From the NCBI GenBank assembly GCA_964023205.1, contig OZ026843.1, positions 9,839,093-9,903,092 of the forward strand: a DNA stretch of 64,000 nt, read 5' to 3'. Position numbers and translations under genes: made by a program. The notes under the pieces are model-generated. The model was not told the origin of the DNA, searched no databases, and worked only from the letters and a program-made list of their open reading frames with translations. This stretch comes from Lutraria lutraria. Lineage: Eukaryota; Mollusca; Bivalvia; Venerida; Mactridae. The first letter of the stretch is position 1; every line of letters begins with the position of its first letter. Of this stretch, positions 15,401-26,934 are shown one piece after another.

Positions 15401-18400
15401 GAATCCCTCTAGAAACAGCTTATAATATTTATCTAGACTGTTTGTTCATTTTTACATTTTATCACCTTGCAAATCCGTGAAGTTATAAACAACCTCAGTG
15501 GTTTGATAACAACAGGCTTTTACCTGGTTATTAAGTAATGTATATAAGTTCTTCTTGTCGTTTTCATTTTCCCACTGTTCAATCTTGTCGTATTTCAACG
15601 AACCGAAATATAGAAACTACATATCCTTTAATATAAGTTTAATTGTTAAGTACCAATGTTAGTTGTGATGCATTAATGATGTTCAATAAAATACATACAA
15701 AAATATGAGTAGCCTGCTTTGTTGTGGACAAGTGTTTGCGGCAGAAACTTATACAAGAGGAGATGGTATATTTATATAAATATTTGTTTGATTACATGAA
15801 AATAAGACATGTGAAGATTTGCTTGACCGATGTTAATACAAACTCAAGCTGTTCCCGAACCAGATAACTCGGAAGCAAACGTAACAAATATTTGAGTTTA
15901 TATTTTAACGACTGGACTACGAATATTGAGACCCATTGATCACGTGAAATATTTGCTTCAAACAATATTGCTATGACAATTCGATGGACCATTGGTTTAG
16001 AGTTCGTGAACTTAACAACTATGCTGACCAAATCGCACGAATGTTTACTTGAAACACAGGTCACTAGTTTGAAACTTCGTTTTTATCAGAAATATTCAAA
16101 ATCATATCATTTGTTTGGTTGTTCGTTCCAATGGTTTGTTCATACACGCCCTTTAATGAAGCGAAATAGAAGCTGTTTCATCAGATGATACAGAACAGAA
16201 CATATTTTTATTGAGTAACGTATACATACAAGTATCTTGTTACAAACATATGCAAAACTGTATTTTATGTTATTTTGATGATACTTCACTATTTGTTGTT
16301 ATTGCCGTTCTTTGAAATAGAACAGAAATGGTTCACTGCAAGTATCACGTGATGAAGTCTTTTCTACGTTTCGACTTAGGCGTTACTGGCAAAATTGGGC
16401 GAAACATACCTTAACAGGAAAACTTCACATTCATCAAGACGTGATAACAAACTGAGTGTCATAAACTTTCACAAGACAAAATTGTCATTATGGAAGAATT
16501 CATGCAATGTTGTATTTTACCATTATTGTGCTTTTAAACATGGGATAAGTGTTTGTACAACACTCACGAATCTTTGGCTGTTTACGTGTAGCAGATTTTT
16601 TCATGTTTGCTGAGGATTACCCCGTATTTAAAGATATCAATTTCTCTTTTATACCCGATAATACCTGGGGACAAGTTTTTATAATACTCGCTTAAATAAT
16701 TTAATTAGTGTTAAAGTGCTTTATACAAGGATTAGTCTCAGCGCTTTATTTCACGAGAAGAATTACTGAACTCATATATTAATCAAAGAGGTCCAATGGA
16801 TTGTTAGGCAGCTTGGTGAAAATTTATAGATCTCTATTCTACACGATTGCAAAAGATAGCGCAAAATATGGCCCGATTTTTTATGTTCTTGATAATGAAA
16901 TGTGTATGCATAAAAAGAACAAGCTTTCAAGTACTGCTAACATTTACAAGCAAACACGTCTACTGCTATAAACGCTCGTTGTATGATACATCAAAACCTT
17001 ATTCAGTATATATGCACGATATTTGCCACCGGTAGAAAACTGTGTGGCGTTGAATTGATGAATAACATAAAATGTTTGATTTTAAAATCCTCCTGAAAAA
17101 AAATAATTCAAAGTTTTATTCACATTTTTCTATGTGTATATATCGGTAATTTGATGTTCATTACTAATAATATAAAATAAATACATTTAAGATAATATAT
17201 ATTCACAAATGATGTATACATAGACATCATAAATAAAATATATATTACAAATAACATATACAAATACTCTACTAATGATATATTTATGCAGAATAAATAA
17301 TATAATCACACACGCTATGAGTAATATAATATTATGCATATTCGCTACAATCATTTATAGATGTACGCTATAATCGTTGATACATAATACGTTATATGTA
17401 ATATATACATTTGTACATATATACTATAAGTAATAATATATGCTATAAAGAATATATAATTATACGCCATAATTATATGTACGTACATGTATATGTATAC
17501 GCAATTAGTAACATACTAATTATGTATATGTGATTTATTACTGTTTTTATTTTGTGTGTCTTAATAAATCCAAGATATGTTTACAATATTATATATTAAA
17601 TATCATGATGGTTTAAATTGTCGATTAAGGCAGTCAGATATGCATGTACATTGTATACATGTATATATTATGCGTGAAGTATACAAAATGAGAGTGTTTT
17701 GCGAACGTGACAAGATTACCTTCTTTATAATAGTTAGTATATGTATCTATAAATTCTTAAACAAGCTGATGAAAAACTTAAATGAATGAATCAAAGATTT
17801 TGACAACTTTAGTGTGAATAATGACCAACATACAGATAACCAAACGGGCTGATACCGGTACGTCTGTCAGTTAGACTTTTTTGGCCATATTTTCGCTAAT
17901 CTGACATGCACAACGCAGCGTAATGATCCTCCAAATCTTCACGTTAATACCATACTTAACCTAGGATTAGCTGATCATTCCTGTAGCGCCCAAATCCTTT
18001 CTGCTTGTCGTCTGCTTGTTTCTAAATATCGTCTGCGCGTTCTAAAATCCTGTCACAGTTAAAATCGATGTTATCTTAAAGCACTTAAAACAGAAGTGGA
18101 CATACATGATTTTGTCAAAACACAAGTTTTGCATACGGGTATCTAAAGAAAAAACACTTTATAAGCGCATCAGACTGTATCTCTCCAGCGTTATACAAAT
18201 CTTGTTTTATAAATAATTATAATATAATAAATGATAACTTAATTTGCGAATGGGCGTCAAGCGGTTTATCTTTTACTTTTTCCGCCTGTTCGAATAAACA
18301 TTAATTGGAATCTATAATGATTCACGCGCTCCTTAAATATCAAACAATTTGCGCTGATGTTGAATGAAACAAGTAATCAATTTAAATTAGCTAATTCACA

Positions 18401-21400
18401 CGTCTGTAGTTGAAGTGCTCCCTGAAACGGTATATTTGTGTACACGAAAACTGTCTCCAACGCTAATTACGGTGTAAGTGTCCCGCCACCAAATTATTGT
18501 ATTGACAACTGCTTGTTTTCTACGGAAGGGTGTTAGTGCCTTCATATTTCATACATTACGAATTTCATACAACCACGAACGCAATGTCGAGAAGGAAATT
18601 CTATACAGATATAGCTCACAAGTTCTAGAGTTGATTAGTTTTATTTTGAAATTTTATTCATGAAATATAACTGTTGTGTATGATAAGAAATGATTTGTGA
18701 ACAAGAACACTGTGCTAAAAGAATGAAAAATTTATAAACATGAACATGAAATTGACATCAGAATTATTTTCAGCGGTGCGCAGATTCTGTGAAATATAAC
18801 ACTACAGCATTGCATACTCTTGATCCTAGATCCATTCCTTTACAGAATTATGCAATTTGTAAGTTCTAAAGTCCGAGCATATTGGGAACATAAAAAAACA
18901 CCACCTTTCGATTCTGATTTAAAAACTCGGTAATTACTAAGATCCAATCAGCTAAACACATTGTCCTAATAGTAGGAGAGAACAATGCCTTTTTTCTCTT
19001 CGGTTTAACGTCGCACCATGCAGCAGTCAAGGACATTTCGTGATTATTCCAGCTTTGTAGACGGGAAGACCTCCAGGCACATACCTTGGTAGAACCGTAT
19101 ACCTTCCGTAAGCTTTCTCACATGTGAAATTTGGTCCCGAATGGGGTCCAATCTCACAGCGGCGAGGAGCTTATAAATACTAGTTAGAAACCATGACCCC
19201 TCCAGAACAATGGCCCATGGCCCCAGAACAATGTTTTATTCCAATTATGTATCTCTAGCATTAACGCATTGAATCATTTATGTTTCAGAGATGCAAAGAG
19301 AAATTAAACCAATTGGCACGACTGGTACAGAATCAATGGCCCGGAAATCCACCGGAAGTACCACCGGTAAAACTCAGAGTGAAAGAAGCCTGGGACGATA
19401 ACCGTAATCATGGGGAAAAATCTTTACATTATGAAGGCAGAGCTGTAGATGTTGCCACAGATGATCGTGATAGGTTAGTTTTTTTTTTCCATGGAAACAA
19501 AGCCACTCTTTTACCATTGAATTTGGTGTTTTACATACCATATAAATGTACTCGTTCAGAAATTATTAAATTCCACGACTTTATCGTACAACCCACATAT
19601 TTGTCATTACTCACTTTCATCCGAAGATAGAAACTTCCGTAAAATGGTGAAATGAATATTCGGTAGAACTAGATTCTTGTATTTGTAACTTCGCACCTTT
19701 TGCGTACATAAATACATGAACAGTTCAAGACTAATCAGTTTTAAGTTTATCAAAATTAATATCACTTTCAGTAGCAAATTAACAAACTAAATTATGAATT
19801 TCGACATTAAACCCATAATATCTGAGTGCTAAACGCAGAACCATACCTATTGTGTATATTAAACATAAAATGACAATCAGCATCTATTGCCATCTAATCT
19901 GCCTTCATGTCACTCGGAACGCCTTGGCGTTTTCTTTTACGGAAATGCCCGAGTAGTTACGACTGCCTCCGTGTCTCAGAATTGTCTGTTAGTTAAGCAA
20001 GAAACATAAACGCAGTTATATATATATATAACAATTTTATTCATTATTTGTTCTGTTCTTTACAGGTCAAAGTTGGGGTTATTGGCACGGCTCGCAGTTG
20101 ATGCAGGTTTCGATTGGGTGGAGTATGAATCTCACGGACATATCCATTGTTCGGTTAAATCAGGTAAGTTCATCCGCGGTACAAAGTAGTTCCTTTTTGT
20201 AATTATTTATTTCTACAACAATTTTCACATCATTATAAAACACAAATAATATAATTGTCAGTATTAAGTATTTTCAAGTTATTTTTCAAATAATATACAT
20301 ATACTTGTTAGATAAAAATGAAAATTAAATCGACTTTAAACAAACTATTAATCCGCGCATGCGCATGTATAATAATTCTAAAATTAATTTCAGCAATTCT
20401 AACACGTAGCCGATGCTTCTGATACCTTTTTTCCATTATCTTATTTTTTCCAAATCCCGACATGTCTCCTACGTTTACCCCAAGAAAACAACGTGGCCAT
20501 TGTTTGATTAATACGTACTTTTTGAATATATAGCAATATAGGTGCAGTCCGCAGGTAAAAAAATCAAAAGTAAATTTATATTTTGATTGTGTCTTATTCT
20601 ACTAATACTTTCAAATAAGAGGATCCTTCAGTATTGTGCTCCCATATCTGGGTTGTCTAAGTAAACTGTTTATTTAGTTTTTTTTACTAAGTTATAAGAA
20701 ATTTCACTAGAGTACAGAGGATTGTAAGTGTAAAGATAAACCACTATAATTTCAATTTTGGCTTAATTTCCAGCTTTATATATTTAAAATCGCAAGTTTA
20801 ATGAAACACGCTATTGACCTTAAACACTCAGACCGTCTTTTTGCTGTCTTCATTTTCAGTTTTTATTTACAATTTGAACAGCCTAATCCCTTCTCTTTGC
20901 CCACTGTCACGCGTATATTTCGATCTGTTTATTTAATGAGGTTTTTAAACTCCTCTTTCTTTCTTTATAGAACAAATGTTAGCATAAGACGGTCGTTTAA
21001 TACCTGGTTTTAAACGTGTGCATAGACGTTGGCATCTTGGTGTTAATGCAAGCTTAAATAGATAAAAAAATAAGTCTAAAAATCGCCTTTCTTTCTTTCT
21101 AATGTCAAGGTTTGCAACCAAATCAAAATCTTCCTTTGAAAGACAACTATGTACAAAAAGTACTTAATAAATTACACGATGTCGAAAATGAAATGACAAT
21201 GTTTAACAAGCAGTAAATATTGGGTAACAGAGTAGCCCTAATTGTCTACTGATATATTCGATGCTTTTGATAAGGTTATTTCTTATCCTTTGCTTTCGTT
21301 GGTGAATTTTAATCAAGAAACTGGATAAAAAGTTGATTAGAGATAGCGATGGTTTAAAAGTGACTGTTTATTTCTTACAATCGTGTTTCTATATTTATCT

Positions 21401-22103
21401 TTATTTTCATTCAGATCAGGCCGCAGCCGTCAGGGGAGGTGGTTGCTTTTCTGGGAGCGATTTGGTGCAGTTAGAAGATGGTCGACAAATTACCATGTCA
21501 GACATGCGTGTTGGTGATCACGTGCTGAGCATGCGCAGTGACGGTGTGTTAAGCTATAGTGAAGTGATTACTTTTATGGATCGAGATGAAGCCAGCTATG
21601 GAGTATTCTTCACTCTGGTCACAGACTCGGGGAAAGAAATTACGTTAACAGCAAAACACTTATTGTACGTCATAAAACACAACTCCTCATTTGACCTTAA
21701 TAGAATCGAAGCGGTATTCGCTGAGACTGTGACAGTAGGGCAATATTTATTGTTGAGCGAAAAGGGACGTGTAATAACTTCTGTTGTAACTAAAATCTCC
21801 GTCGAAACAAAGAGGGGAATATACGCCCCCTTGACAAAACATGGTACAATTGTTGTGAACGATGTTATAGCCTCGTGTTATGCTTATATAAACAATATTT
21901 ACATTGCGCATACGGTGTTTGCGCCAATGCGGGTCTACCATGACATATCAGAATTTTTCACGATGTCTACTCGTTCACAAACGGACAATTTCGTTGACAG
22001 TCGAAACTCAACGAATATACCGAGTGGAATGCATTGGTACGCACGATTGCTATACACAATAGGGACGAAAATCCTAAGTCCCGATACATTATATGTGCAT
22101 TAA
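3412..22103 (+). CDS. hh: Hedgehog signalling protein precursor, 4 exons, 427 aa, divergent
   Basis: Secreted morphogen precursor: the Hint domain cleaves the chain and attaches cholesterol to the N-terminal signal, which acts through Patched and Smoothened. Exons are 3412-3723, 19289-19473, 20066-20163 and 21415-22103, with GT-AG borders and phases 0, 2, 1; total 1284 nt. Seen: hydrophobic leader to about residue 24, candidate palmitoyl Cys27, then [18 protein letters not shown] and LHYEGRAVD. Zinc-site residues H151, D158, H193 and the nearby E187 are present. Autocleavage lies at GGC209-F210, followed by D254, T277, H280 (TLTAKH) and C353 (ASCYA). Their spacing from Cys209 equals that of the Drosophila Hint catalytic residues. 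The C-terminus (HWYARLL) is the usual end of the family. Odd: CGPGRG is absent (CTSQI instead), NPPEVPP (124-130) is inserted after NQWPG, and an extra intron splits DRD-R. It could be a derived single copy or a paralogue. Family identity is secure; exon 1 start is the first in-frame ATG before the leader. Confidence 0.94.
5251..5335. repeat. perfect 31-bp inverted repeat (hairpin)
   Basis: Left arm 5251-5281 and right arm 5305-5335 are exact reverse complements (31 of 31), separated by a 23-nt loop. The RNA from either strand would fold into one long uninterrupted stem. It lies in hh intron 1. It could be a tiny foldback element or a small-RNA precursor; the perfect pairing is more typical of a recent inverted duplication than of an old miRNA gene. 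Confidence 0.9.
10815..11589. repeat. ~37-bp minisatellite, about 20 copies
   Basis: Degenerate tandem array in hh intron 1. Each unit contains TTTATACTAAAATATCAT followed by a variable AACAATTGATACTCCG segment; unit lengths vary by a few bases. Units alternate between variants, which suggests higher-order duplication. Confidence 0.9.
13299..13360. repeat. short inverted repeat
   Basis: Arms 13299-13316 and 13343-13360 are reverse complements at 17 of 18 positions with a 26-nt loop. It lies in hh intron 1; no function is evident. Confidence 0.6.
14380..14583 (-). repeat. tRNA-derived SINE, minus strand
   Basis: The minus strand carries an A-box-like TGGTCCAGTGG and a B-box-like GGTTCGATTTTC, followed by a body shared with the element at 59345-59612 (CTTCCATGAAAAT, a TACTGGT segment and a GTCCAG block). 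Same family, opposite orientation. Confidence 0.65.
18985..19165 (-). repeat. SINE fragment with conserved 3' end, minus strand
   Basis: The minus strand ends in GGTGCGACGTTAAACC, a 3' end I recognise from tRNA-related SINEs of bivalves. It lies about 120 bp before hh exon 2. The tRNA-like head is not clearly preserved. Confidence 0.55.
21415..22103 (+). CDS. hh: hh exon 4: Hint autoprocessing domain
   Basis: This last coding exon holds residues 199-427: the end of the signal domain, the GGC-F cleavage site and the whole Hint domain in one uninterrupted reading frame. The acceptor is the AG at 21413-21414; the stop is TAA at 22101-22103. Cys209, Asp254, Thr277, His280 and Cys353 are intact, so autoproteolysis and sterol transfer should be preserved. 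Confidence 0.93.
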
Positions 22104-22140
22104 AACGAAACATAAAAAAATATTATTGTACATTAATTGA

Positions 22141-22237
22141 ACGAAATCTGCAGATATGATAGACGTATATAACCGAGATAGACCAAATGATTTCTGCAGA
22201 TATTTTAGACGTATATATATCCGAGGTAGACCGAACG
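22141..22237 (+). repeat. two tandem ~50-bp copies just after the hh stop
   Basis: The core TCTGCAGATAT ... TTAGACGTATATA ... GAGRTAGACC occurs twice in direct order with small differences. It starts 38 bp past the hh stop codon and would lie in the 3' untranslated region if the transcript extends this far. Confidence 0.7.
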
Positions 22238-22401
22238 ATTACACTGGTTTTTGGACGAGAAGGTGACATATATCTACGTTCGGGTGCAGATATACATGCA
22301 TTTATTCTTGTTGACCTTTATATATATATGTTTATGCCTATAACTGTATAGGTATGGTGATCAACATTGACTTTTAAATCAAATATTTATAAGGACATCC
22401 A

Positions 22402-22601
22402 NNNNNNNNNNNNNNNNNNNNNNNNNNNNNNNNNNNNNNNNNNNNNNNNNNNNNNNNNNNNNNNNNNNNNNNNNNNNNNNNNNNNNNNNNNNNNNNNNNN
22501 NNNNNNNNNNNNNNNNNNNNNNNNNNNNNNNNNNNNNNNNNNNNNNNNNNNNNNNNNNNNNNNNNNNNNNNNNNNNNNNNNNNNNNNNNNNNNNNNNNNN
22601 N
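22402..22601. other. assembly gap, 200 N
   Basis: Exactly 200 N, a typical fixed-size scaffold gap. The sequence directly after it (22602-22627) is the end of a pogo-like MITE, so the missing bases probably include the rest of that repeat. Confidence 0.98.
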
Positions 22602-22627
22602 GGGCCGCTCTGGAGAGGTTGCACTAT
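22602..22627. repeat. end fragment of pogo-like MITE at gap edge
   Basis: GGGCCGCTCTGGAGAGGTTG matches the terminal inverted repeat of the MITE family described at 42826-43000 and 44186-44352. Only one terminus is visible because the gap removes the remainder. Confidence 0.7.
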
Positions 22628-24073
22628 ACATACACCGTATCTTCACAAAACTTTCTGAAAGGACAAATTATGATTTTAAGTTGAACATTTCATGTGTTTT
22701 ACGATATTTCATGTTGACAAACACTTCATTTACTGAAATGACACTTAGATAATAAATAAATCTTATTTTATCGGTAATTTCGACACCAGACATGAATACA
22801 GCTCTCCAATATTGATAGTGTTCAAAGTATTCTATAGAAAATGGATGACTTAAAGAAGTTATCGTAATTTATACTTTCTGAAACATTCTCTAGCTGGTCA
22901 TGTTTAAAACACGAGTGTAAAATAATATCCCATAGTGTGTCTTGTGCTGCATTTAGTTTTACCTTTTTAGGATATTGTCCTATTTTTACTTTGAAATCCT
23001 AGTACTTATGTCTGATATGTAATCTTTTTATTCTATTTTATGAGAAATCCATGTTAAGTTATATACAAATGTGTACATATAATCTTTTTCAATGTTGTCT
23101 TTAGTTCATATGTGCATATATACAGCACAAGTTGAGAGAGTAAAGGGAAGTAATACACTTAGAGGTGAACACGATAGAGTTGTTTCCCTTGAATGTCTGT
23201 GATCGAGTCCAATATTTATTTGTTGTCGTTAGAATGAATATTAACAATTCTGTCGCAGTTTCTTCATTCGTCCGTTCATCGGTATGTACCTAACAATATC
23301 CACTTACATTTGAAAAAAAAAAATAAAGATAGACCATATTATTGTTGTTTACAACATAACATGCAAGTAAACAATCGCAAGTCACGATGTTATGTTTTTT
23401 TTTAAAGCCGCAACAAACAATTTTAGATCTATGTTGTTTCAAAATTCTTTATTTCGATTTTGTTTATTCTTATCCAGTGCTGTGTTCTGTCGTTTGAAAT
23501 GCATGATCCGAGAAATCCCTAATGTTAATGGTATAAAATGGTAACACATTTCTTTTATAATATACATGTAAATGATTTATTGCTTGTACTGCAGTTACAA
23601 AAAATGCTCTCATGTTGGCTGACAATTTGAACAAATATGTGGTATGAGACGTCATCATATCGCATTATAATTCACAGAAAATCATTTTCTCTGAGTTAGA
23701 AAAAAAGTTGTGCAAAATTCTTGAATTTTGAAGTTTGACAATTCCGTGGTGATCCTAATTGAATTTTGTAACTGTTTACAAATGAAGAATTTTTTTAGGT
23801 ACAGTATAGATTTTCACATGTATAAATTTATATTTATGTACTACAAAAAATGTTAATATTATTTGGTATGAATATTAACAAGTGAATACATACAATATAC
23901 TGTTCTATTAATTGAAAAGGAATAAAAATAGAAAAGACCGTTAGAATAAGTGCTGAGTTATGTCCCTTGAAGAACAGAATAAAGATTAATTTACTTATCT
24001 TGTACTTTTTCAAATTCATGAAAATGTATTGCTTATTTACATAAACAAGCACGAAAGTTTGATATTAGGTTTT

Positions 24074-24305
24074 ATACCCCCGTATCGATTGATTGGGGGG
24101 CATATTGTTTTTGGCCGTCTGTTTTACGTCTGTCTGTCTGTTTGTACCAAACTTTAAACTTGTCTATAAAATCAAAACGCTTCCACCTACAGTTATCAAA
24201 CTTTATATGTTGGTTCCTCATGACAACCTCTACAGGACCTGTGCATTTTAAGGTCAGTAGGTCAAGGTCACCCAGAGGGGGCATTGTGTTTTAAAAACAC
24301 ATCTT
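24074..24305 (+). repeat. dispersed repeat, family seen three times in the window
   Basis: Starts at a G-run plus GCATATTGTTTTTGG, contains AAAATCAAAACGCTTCCACC and CTCATGACAACCTCTACAGG, and ends after AAGGTCACC with a GGGGGCATTG segment and ACACATCTTGTT. The same block order is found at 33470-33703 and, reversed, at 63838-64000. No coding potential is seen. Confidence 0.8.
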
Positions 24306-24465
24306 GTTAAAAATGTCATTATAAAGAATACTAGAACAATGAGTTATGAAGTGTTTTGGTAAATAATAATATGACTTCCATAACAACATGCTGGAATTAA
24401 AGTTACAGAAAAGTTTATATCAGAAACTTATATTTACTTACGTTTAATTGTGTAAGAGCTTTAAA

Positions 24466-24752
24466 ATTAATATTATTTAGCATTATTACTGAAAATGATA
24501 ATTTTTGTTATTTAACATTATTAATGAAAATAATAATTTTTGTTATTTAACATTATTAATGAAAATAATAATTTTTGTTATTTAACATTACTACTGAAAA
24601 CGATAAGTTTTGTTATTTAGTATTATTTTAAAACAAAATAATTTTGGTTATTTGACATTATTATTATTAAACATGATAATTTTTGTTACTTAACATTATA
24701 ATTGAACATGATAATTTTTGTTATTTAACATTATAACTGAACATGGTATTTT
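24466..24752. repeat. ~35-bp AT-rich minisatellite
   Basis: About eight degenerate copies of a unit built on TTATTTAACATTATTAATGA followed by an AT-rich ATAATTTTTG end. No gene is nearby. Confidence 0.8.
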
Positions 24753-25124
24753 TTTTCAAACTTGTATAGTCGTACTTGTTTGAATGTTCTCTATAGTAGT
24801 AGTGTCAAATGTTCTTAAACATCACGTTTAGATATTTATTATATTTTTCATGTGAATATTTGATCGATCAGTTTGTATCTATTACCTCGGAAACAGTGTA
24901 GCACTATGTCGGCATTTCTGAATAAATGCAATACATAAACTAGAATTGAAATGGTGCAATGTTTATATGTCATGATTAGAGTGAAATTTTGGTCTCACGT
25001 TATGTTGTGCACACTAAATACATTTTTAATAAAACATACATCTTGCCAAGTTGTTGTTATATCTACACCAAGGTTGTTTGATTACTTCCTCCAAGTACTT
25101 TGATTTCGCTTGTAATACTTGCAC

Positions 25125-25550
25125 ACATTATTTACGGTACATCTTATACATAGACACTTGTGTAATATATTCTACATTTTATATTTGGTGGATTTTATAC
25201 ACAGAAAGTAGTGTAATACGACATTCGTACATTCCCCTCATTTATAATAAGGTAAATTTCATACACAGAAAGTAGTGCAGCATAGTCCTTACATTATACA
25301 ATGTATGTGGCATATTTTATACACAGAAAGTAGTTTGATATAGTCCGCACATTATATTTGGTAGATATTTCATACACAGAAAATAGTGTAATATAGTCCG
25401 CACATTATATTTGGTAGATATTTTATACACAGAAAGTAGTGTAATATAGTCGGCACATTATATTTGGTAGATATTTCATACACAGAAAATAGTGTAATAT
25501 AGTCCGCACATTATATTTGGTAGATATTTTATACACAGAAAGTAGTGTAT
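25125..25550. repeat. ~53-bp minisatellite
   Basis: About eight copies, the first ones degenerate. Each unit contains TACACAGAAAGTAGTGTAAT, then ATAGTC, CGCACATTATATTTGG and TAGATATTTT. The short reading frames seen here are products of the repeat. Confidence 0.85.
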
Positions 25551-25874
25551 TACAAACATCATATATGTGGTGGTTGTTTTTGAACTCTTCAGGAATTAAA
25601 TGCATGAACTATACATGGACAATCCATGAACGTTAATAATCCGTTTTAGAAAAAAACAATATGCCATGAACAATTCATGAATTTAATAATTCATCCACAT
25701 TCATGAATGATTCTCATTCTGGAATCTTTCATGAACTCTTTCTTTTTAATGTCTTTTCAAGTACTGGCCATTTAACCTTCATGAATTATGACCTCATTAC
25801 TTACAAAAATACTATTGGCGACGCTGAATGATAAAAAAAAAAAAACATGTTTTGGCACGTTGTCTAATTGATGG

Positions 25875-26160
25875 TTAATTAGTGAACAATAATGTGACTT
25901 GAGTATCTTTATTCAAATTCATGAATGTAGTTTCAAACACCACAGCTCTAGACAATAACTCTGATAAAAAATCACCATGCATTGGACAGTCTTATATGAC
26001 ATGAAACCCATCCTCAAATACGTGGCAGAAAGGACAGTGGCTTTCATCGAGTCTCGGGTTCACGTATCTACCCGTTTCAATACAAATAAGGGCCACCCCA
26101 CACATCAATTTGAATAATGCTGACCTATGCCTAGGGCTAAAGTCATTTTACATTATGCCT
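25875..26160 (-). pseudogene. LINE (non-LTR retrotransposon) 3' ORF relic
   Basis: On the minus strand one frame reads RHRSALFKL, then ALICIETGRY, then SHCPFCHVFEDGFHVI, an in-frame stop, DCPMHGD and a tail to a natural stop at 25877-25875. The order RS..LR.G / IETGRY / C..C....ED..H...C is the zinc-binding C-terminal region that follows reverse transcriptase in several LINE clades. Only this terminal part remains, with one internal stop, so it is a dead 5'-truncated copy. The clade cannot be named from this much sequence. Confidence 0.7.
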
Positions 26161-26934
26161 TTGTCGTTTGATCCGGCTTAAATGTCCAGTAAGTCCCAAA
26201 CTTGTTTCGACCTCTGCCTGGCGTACCGACCTAAGAAACCATATACTTATCAATGGTTCATGATTCAACCTGACAAACTGAGGACGTTTTGGCTATCGTC
26301 ACCGATAAATTGCCAAACAGACCAAGATTCAAGTCATTCAGTTACTCTTGAACAAAATACAAAATGTACTAAATGAATTCCTAGAATGAGCTGCTTTCGC
26401 CATAACACAATACGCTCACGCATGCGCAATGATTATCAAACATTACAAATTAAAGTTTCCATACTTCTGAACCTTTCTTTAATTAGAAATTACTAATTGC
26501 GTTGATATATAAATGTTTATATAAATTGTCCTAGGACAAGTTGTATATAAAATGTGGTACATCTTCCCGTTATATCAAGGAAGTGATGACAACAACTTGT
26601 CAACTTTGTTTCCCCGTGGTGAAAATACACCAATCAACACGCAGTGTGATCCGAAAACTTAAATGCCCTAAGGCGATTTTAGTCATGAAAATCATTCAAA
26701 GTTTGTAAATATCAACTTTTACATGAACGCTGTTTTAAGTAATTTGAAGCTTTGTTACATTTAAATTTAACGTGGTCTTACATTGAAAAAACGTGATGAG
26801 TAGCAAAATGATATAAGAATATTTCATAAAAGTGTATGAGCTGCGACCGCATTCGAAAAAGATTGGAGCTTTAAATTGAAGTATTTTATTTTTTTATTTT
26901 TTTTATTCGGATTGCACTATTACGACGTGTGTCA

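Larger units (their letters stand above)
3724..19288 (+). other. hh intron 1 (15.6 kb)
   Basis: The intron runs from CAA|GTACGT to TTTCAG|AGATGC. It contains no supported exon. It holds a perfect 31-bp hairpin (5251-5335), a ~37-bp minisatellite (10815-11589), a short inverted repeat (13299-13360), two minus-strand SINEs (about 14380-14583 and 18985-19165) and a very AT-rich block at about 17100-17560. The remainder shows nothing I can name. Confidence 0.75.
22104..26934. other. gene-free interval between hh and the lectin-WSC receptor
   Basis: No coding exon is supported. Contents: the ~50-bp duplication, the gap with its MITE edge, a dispersed repeat (24074-24305), two minisatellites (24466-24752 and 25125-25550) and a LINE relic on the minus strand (25875-26160). 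AATAAA at 22751-22756 is the first clear polyadenylation-type signal downstream of hh, but the gap makes its link to hh uncertain. Confidence 0.6.

Noticed and set aside
22367..22684. Reading frames across the N gap
   Set aside because: Mostly undetermined bases.
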